Part shown: positions 61,317 to 64,000 of the stretch, piece after piece
Layout: the number at the start of each line of letters is the position of its first letter
Numbering within the stretch: the first letter of the stretch is position 1
Assembly (NCBI GenBank): GCA_964648795.1
Contig: CAZYMB010000001.1
Location: 143,996-207,995 of the forward strand
Reading direction: 5' to 3'
Source: JAHDDW01 sp964648795
GTDB lineage: Bacteria > Actinomycetota > Acidimicrobiia > Acidimicrobiales > SZUA-35
DNA length: 64,000 bases
The notes under the pieces: generated by a model
Databases searched by the model: none
What the model saw: only the letters and a program-made list of their open reading frames with translations
What the model was told of the DNA's origin: nothing
Program-made: the position numbers and the translations under genes

Positions 61317-61747
61317 ATGGCCTTCCCAAAAATCTCCCAGTATTACTCAGTAAATCAAGACCAAATGATTGAAGTCGACCGGCTCATGATCGAGGAACTT
61401 GGCATCAACCTTTTTCAGATGATGGAGAACGCTGGTTCGACGATCGCAAGAATAGTCAGAACGAAATACCTTGTAGCGGGAGAGGAAAGAGGCGTCAACA
61501 TAGCCGCTGGCCCTGGAGGCAATGGTGGCGGAGCTTTAGTGGCTGGGCGACGGCTTGCTGCACTAGGGGTTCCTATTCATGTTTGTTTAGGACGAGCGGA
61601 ATCAGAGATGTCACCGGTAGCGGGACATCAACTGAATGCACTTCGTAACTCAGGGAATGTAAGCGTGAGCAATACCTTGTCTGCCGATGCCTTTGTCACT
61701 ATCGACGGTCTAATTGGTTATTCGCTCAAGGGAGAACCTAATGGGCA
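61317..61747 (+). CDS. YjeF_N-type NAD(P)HX epimerase, interrupted by a gap
   Basis: The visible part matches the NnrE/YjeF N-terminal domain: YYSVNQDQMIEVDRLMIEELG, then MMENAG and GPGGNGGGALVAGRRLA, the nucleotide-binding segment, then FVTIDGLIGYSLKG. It repairs hydrated NAD(P)H. Start ATG 61317. A gap of Ns begins at 61748. After the gap two reading frames could hold the end, so the C-terminus is unresolved. The usual dehydratase domain is not visible. Confidence 0.85.
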
Positions 61748-61847
61748 NNNNNNNNNNNNNNNNNNNNNNNNNNNNNNNNNNNNNNNNNNNNNNNNNNNNN
61801 NNNNNNNNNNNNNNNNNNNNNNNNNNNNNNNNNNNNNNNNNNNNNNN
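61748..61847. other. assembly gap of 100 Ns
   Basis: Falls within the YjeF-type gene. As with the other two gaps, the length is a convention. Confidence 0.97.
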
Positions 61848-61942
61848 GCGGAGATATTGTATCTATTCGTAGCTAAGGGAACAATGGCAATAACTGGCTA
61901 GTTATCACCCTTATTAGTAGTAGTTAAGGTAGGCTATTCCAA

Positions 61943-62239
61943 ATGGCAATGAACAGAGAACAGCGCCGCTATTTGCAGCGCCAAGGCCAAGTTGATAAAG
62001 AAGGAAACGTAGTTGCGCGTCGTGTCGAGCGCAATCAGACACCTTCCGAAGAACGTGATTCTGTACCGCAGTTCCTTAAAGGCGTAAAGACTGAACTTAA
62101 CCGTGTTACTTGGCCAACTAGAGCTGAAGTTATTAACTACAGCATCGTGGTTCTAGTAACCCTCGTTATTATTACTGCCATTGTGACTGGCCTGGACATA
62201 GTCTTTTCTTGGGTCATAGATCAACTTCTCAATATCTAA
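61943..62239 (+). CDS. secE: preprotein translocase SecE
   Basis: Small membrane subunit of the Sec channel. A hydrophilic, basic N-terminus (about 1-43) is followed by the SecE signature FLKGVKTELNRVTWPTRAEV and one C-terminal membrane helix. 98 aa. It precedes nusG, the standard bacterial order. Confidence 0.95.
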   Translation: MAMNREQRRYLQRQGQVDKEGNVVARRVERNQTPSEERDSVPQFLKGVKTELNRVTWPTRAEVINYSIVVLVTLVIITAIVTGLDIVFSWVIDQLLNI

Positions 62240-62313
62240 TTGACCTAGTGCGGGCCTCTAATAGATTCCTAGATGTAGTAAACACAAGGTCTTGGGTTTA
62301 GACTGAGTGTTGT

Positions 62314-62345
62314 AAGAGCCTAGCAATAGGCTCTTTTTAGTTTTT
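62314..62345 (+). terminator. intrinsic terminator between secE and nusG
   Basis: A 9-bp perfect stem (AAGAGCCTA/TAGGCTCTT) with a GCAA tetraloop, followed by TTT-A-G-TTTTT. It lies 28 nt before the nusG ATG, in the direction of transcription, and would partially or conditionally stop secE transcripts before nusG. Confidence 0.8.
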
Positions 62346-62373
62346 GCCGATAACAAAGGGAAAGTCTGTACCA

Positions 62374-63225
62374 ATGGATCCAGATGTAAAACAAGATGTA
62401 GAAGAAACTGTTGAAGCGCCACGAGCAGAGACAGATTCAGCTGATAACGATGTAGCTGTCGAAGAGGCACCAGCAGAGGAAACTCCGATTGAAGAGGCGG
62501 CCACCGAGGAAGCACCCGCTGCCGAAGAAGCTCCTGCAGCGGCCCCAGTTGTTGAGGACAAACCTGCACCTGTAGCGGCAGCAGAGCCTGGTGAGTTAGA
62601 AAAAGGTGTTGCTGAGTTCGAGAAAGATCCAGAACCAGTTGCTGTAGATGAAGACGACGCTCCGGTTGTCGAGTCTCCATATGATCGCCCTGGTCGTTGG
62701 TATGTTTTACACACTCAGTCTGGGTATGAGAACAAGGTTAGAGACAATGTCATGGCCCGTATGCAGTCAATGGGCATGGAAAACCGAATCTTCGAAGTCG
62801 TAATCCCTCTCGAAGACGTGGTTGAGTTCAAGAACAATAAGAAAGTTATTGTTCAGAAGAAGGTCTTCCCAGGTTATCTACTGTGCCGCATGCGTCTAGA
62901 CGACGACTCATGGTTTGTAGTTAGAAACACCCCTGGTGTTACTGGTTTCGTCGGCGCTGGCAACAAGCCTTCTCCATTACCTCGTAGAGAAGTAGAAACA
63001 TTCTTGGCAGTCAAAGATGAGTCCGTTGATCAAGCTCGTAAGTCGAAGCCACGTCTTGACTACACCATGGGCGAGACAGTACGGGTTAAAGAAGGTCCAT
63101 TTGCTGACTTCCAGGGTGAAATCGTTGAAATTAACGAAGACCAGCTCAAGTTGAAGGTGCTGGTAAACATATTCGGTCGTGAAACTCCGGTTGAGCTGGA
63201 GTTCTCTCAAGTAGCAAAGGTCTAG
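62374..63225 (+). CDS. nusG: transcription antitermination factor NusG with acidic N-terminal extension
   Basis: Binds RNA polymerase and modulates elongation. The NGN domain starts at about residue 107 (RWYVLHTQSGYENKV) and the KOW domain at about 230 (VRVKEGPFADFQGEI). Residues 1-105 are an Ala/Glu/Pro-rich acidic extension absent from enterobacterial NusG but common in actinobacteria. ATG 62374, preceded by AAAGGGAAAG, is preferred to TTG 62344. 283 aa. Confidence 0.95.
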   Translation: MDPDVKQDVEETVEAPRAETDSADNDVAVEEAPAEETPIEEAATEEAPAAEEAPAAAPVVEDKPAPVAAAEPGELEKGVAEFEKDPEPVAVDEDDAPVVESPYDRPGRWYVLHTQSGYENKVRDNVMARMQSMGMENRIFEVVIPLEDVVEFKNNKKVIVQKKVFPGYLLCRMRLDDDSWFVVRNTPGVTGFVGAGNKPSPLPRREVETFLAVKDESVDQARKSKPRLDYTMGETVRVKEGPFADFQGEIVEINEDQLKLKVLVNIFGRETPVELEFSQVAKV

Positions 63226-63239
63226 TCGAACAGCGTAGT

Positions 63240-63260
63240 TATTCGGGCGTTGCCTGAATA
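63240..63260 (+). other. hairpin between nusG and rplK
   Basis: A 9-bp stem (TATTCGGGC/GCCTGAATA with one G-U) and GTT loop. There is no U tract, so it is a candidate processing or regulatory site in the rplK leader. Confidence 0.5.
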
Positions 63261-63292
63261 GAATACGAGGTCGAAAAGTTTTAGGATTTATC

Positions 63293-63721
63293 ATGGCAAA
63301 AGACGATGTGATGGCAGTAGTAAAGCTGCAAATTCCAGCAGGACAGGCAAGCCCTGCACCTCCAGTTGGTACAGCACTTGGACCATACGGTCTGCAGATT
63401 ATGGATTTCTGCAAAGAGTACAACGCAGCTACAGAGAATCAGCGTGGCGATGTAGTCCCAGTTGAAATCACAATCTTTGAGGATCGTAGCTTTAAGTTCA
63501 TTCTTAAGACTCCTCCAGCAGCTGAACTAATCAAGAAAGCAGCCAAGCTAAAGAAGGGCGCTTCTGACCCACTACGTGAGAAGGTTGGGTCTATCACTGA
63601 CAAGCAGTGTACTGAGATCGCCGAAATCAAGATGCCAGACCTTAATGCGTACGACATTGATGCAGCTAAAAAGCAAATTGCTGGAACAGCGCGTCAAATG
63701 GGTATCGAAGTCGTCGGTTAA
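63293..63721 (+). CDS. rplK: 50S ribosomal protein L11
   Basis: L11 of the ribosomal GTPase stalk base. VKLQIPAGQASPAPPVGTALG is the N-terminal signature, and the C-terminal RNA-binding domain ends with AGTARQMGIEV. 142 aa, the usual length. Confidence 0.97.
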   Translation: MAKDDVMAVVKLQIPAGQASPAPPVGTALGPYGLQIMDFCKEYNAATENQRGDVVPVEITIFEDRSFKFILKTPPAAELIKKAAKLKKGASDPLREKVGSITDKQCTEIAEIKMPDLNAYDIDAAKKQIAGTARQMGIEVVG

Positions 63722-63723
63722 AT

Positions 63724-63793
63724 AAAGTTCTAGCTCTTGGTGTGCCAAGTTCAGCCCTACTAACCCCAGTAACGGTGAACACACCTAGAGCTT
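63724..63793 (+). promoter_or_regulatory. structured rplK-rplA intercistronic region
   Basis: AAAGTTCTAG (63724-63733) pairs with CTAGAGCTTT (63784-63793; one G-U), enclosing a perfect inner hairpin CTTGG-TGTG-CCAAG (63736-63749). L1 and other ribosomal proteins often repress their own operons by binding such RNA, but binding here is not shown. Confidence 0.45.
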
Positions 63794-63823
63794 TAAACAA
63801 TGGGGTAGATGGAGACATCGAAT

Positions 63824-64000
63824 TATGGCAAAGACAATAGGACCAAACAAAGGCAAGCGCTATAACGAGTCAGCTGCTGCTTTTGATAAGGAAAGTTTCT
63901 ACTCACCAACCGAAGCATTTGAATTCCTAGGCGGATTCAAGCGAGCTAAGTTTGACGAGAGCGTAGAAGTAGCAGTTCAGCTGGGTGTAAACCCAGCGAA
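63824..64000 (+). CDS. rplA: 50S ribosomal protein L1 (5' part)
   Basis: The first 59 codons of L1 are visible: MAKTIGPNKGKRYNE, then FYSPTEAFEFLGGFKRAKFDESVEVAVQLGV, which matches the family start. It continues past the right edge. It follows rplK with a 102-bp structured spacer. Confidence 0.95.

Noticed and set aside
61848..61901. In-frame end of the YjeF protein after the gap.
   Set aside because: The frame depends on an arbitrary 100-N length. A second frame ending GDIVSIRS is equally possible, so the end is left open.

Overview
The window looks like a chromosomal segment from a member of the Actinomycetota, plausibly a marine or aquatic Acidimicrobiia-like lineage with moderate GC and a compact genome. 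The assignment rests on actinobacterial marker families: a DUF3499 protein, the DUF3090 / SCO1664-family / phosphomutase trio, a PGPGW membrane protein, a PknB-like kinase, and the tRNA-Thr / tRNA-Met / tRNA-Trp / secE-nusG-rplK-rplA gene order. No phylogenetic marker was computed, so the class is an inference. Three runs of exactly 100 Ns (44056-44155, 49396-49495, 61748-61847) show that this is a scaffolded draft, and each run interrupts a gene.

Layout. 1-6515: the F1Fo ATP synthase operon, from the c subunit through b, b', delta, alpha, gamma, beta and epsilon; subunit a would lie off the left edge. 6512-14509: secreted and membrane Thr-rich proteins, a PknB-like kinase with a Thr-rich outer tail, PPK2, a J-domain protein, a ProX-like tRNA deacylase, tRNA-Tyr, YajQ and a PGPGW protein. 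14501-19064: glucose-6-phosphate isomerase, a LysM lipoprotein and an S9 peptidase. 19182-24096: a ferredoxin, then an overlapping three-gene envelope operon containing a class A PBP and a trypsin-fold protein lacking its catalytic His and Ser. 24110-29127: a small membrane protein, tRNA-Arg, an ECF sigma factor, an HD-domain protein resembling half a CCA-adding enzyme, an actin-fold-like membrane protein, a VanY-type peptidase and a lipoprotein. 29124-34798: two sulfotransferases, DUF3499, a hydrolase-OsmC fusion, a GH16-like protein and a shortened GcvT homolog. 34891-45388: exopolyphosphatase, alkyltransferase, RNB nuclease, MutM, ArgS, an FAD amine oxidase, PurK, an AlkA-like glycosylase and a small HTH protein. 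45456-49395: a TadE-like pair, the SCO1664/DUF3090/phosphomutase trio and a family-5 uracil-DNA glycosylase cut by a gap. 49555-64000: tRNA-Thr, tRNA-Met and tRNA-Trp with metabolic and envelope genes between them, then secE, nusG, rplK and the start of rplA.

How the genes work together. The segment is mostly housekeeping: energy (ATP synthase, Pgi, malic enzyme), translation (ArgS, tRNAs, ribosomal proteins), DNA repair (MutM, AlkA-like, alkyltransferase, UDG), polyphosphate turnover (PPK2 and Ppx) and envelope building (PBP, LysM, VanY, kinase, GH16/GH5, HtrA). Genes are packed tightly. Of 14 convergent protein-gene pairs, 7 overlap by exactly 4 bp and share complementary stop codons. No stretch longer than 300 bases lacks a gene. 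I see no prophage, transposase, CRISPR array or recognisable defence island. The most unusual items are the identical hairpin repeat behind two different tRNA genes, the pseudo-protease in the PBP operon, the Rieske-ThDP enzyme fusion, the trimmed GcvT and CCA-enzyme homologs, and RNA structures in the secE-nusG-rplK-rplA region.
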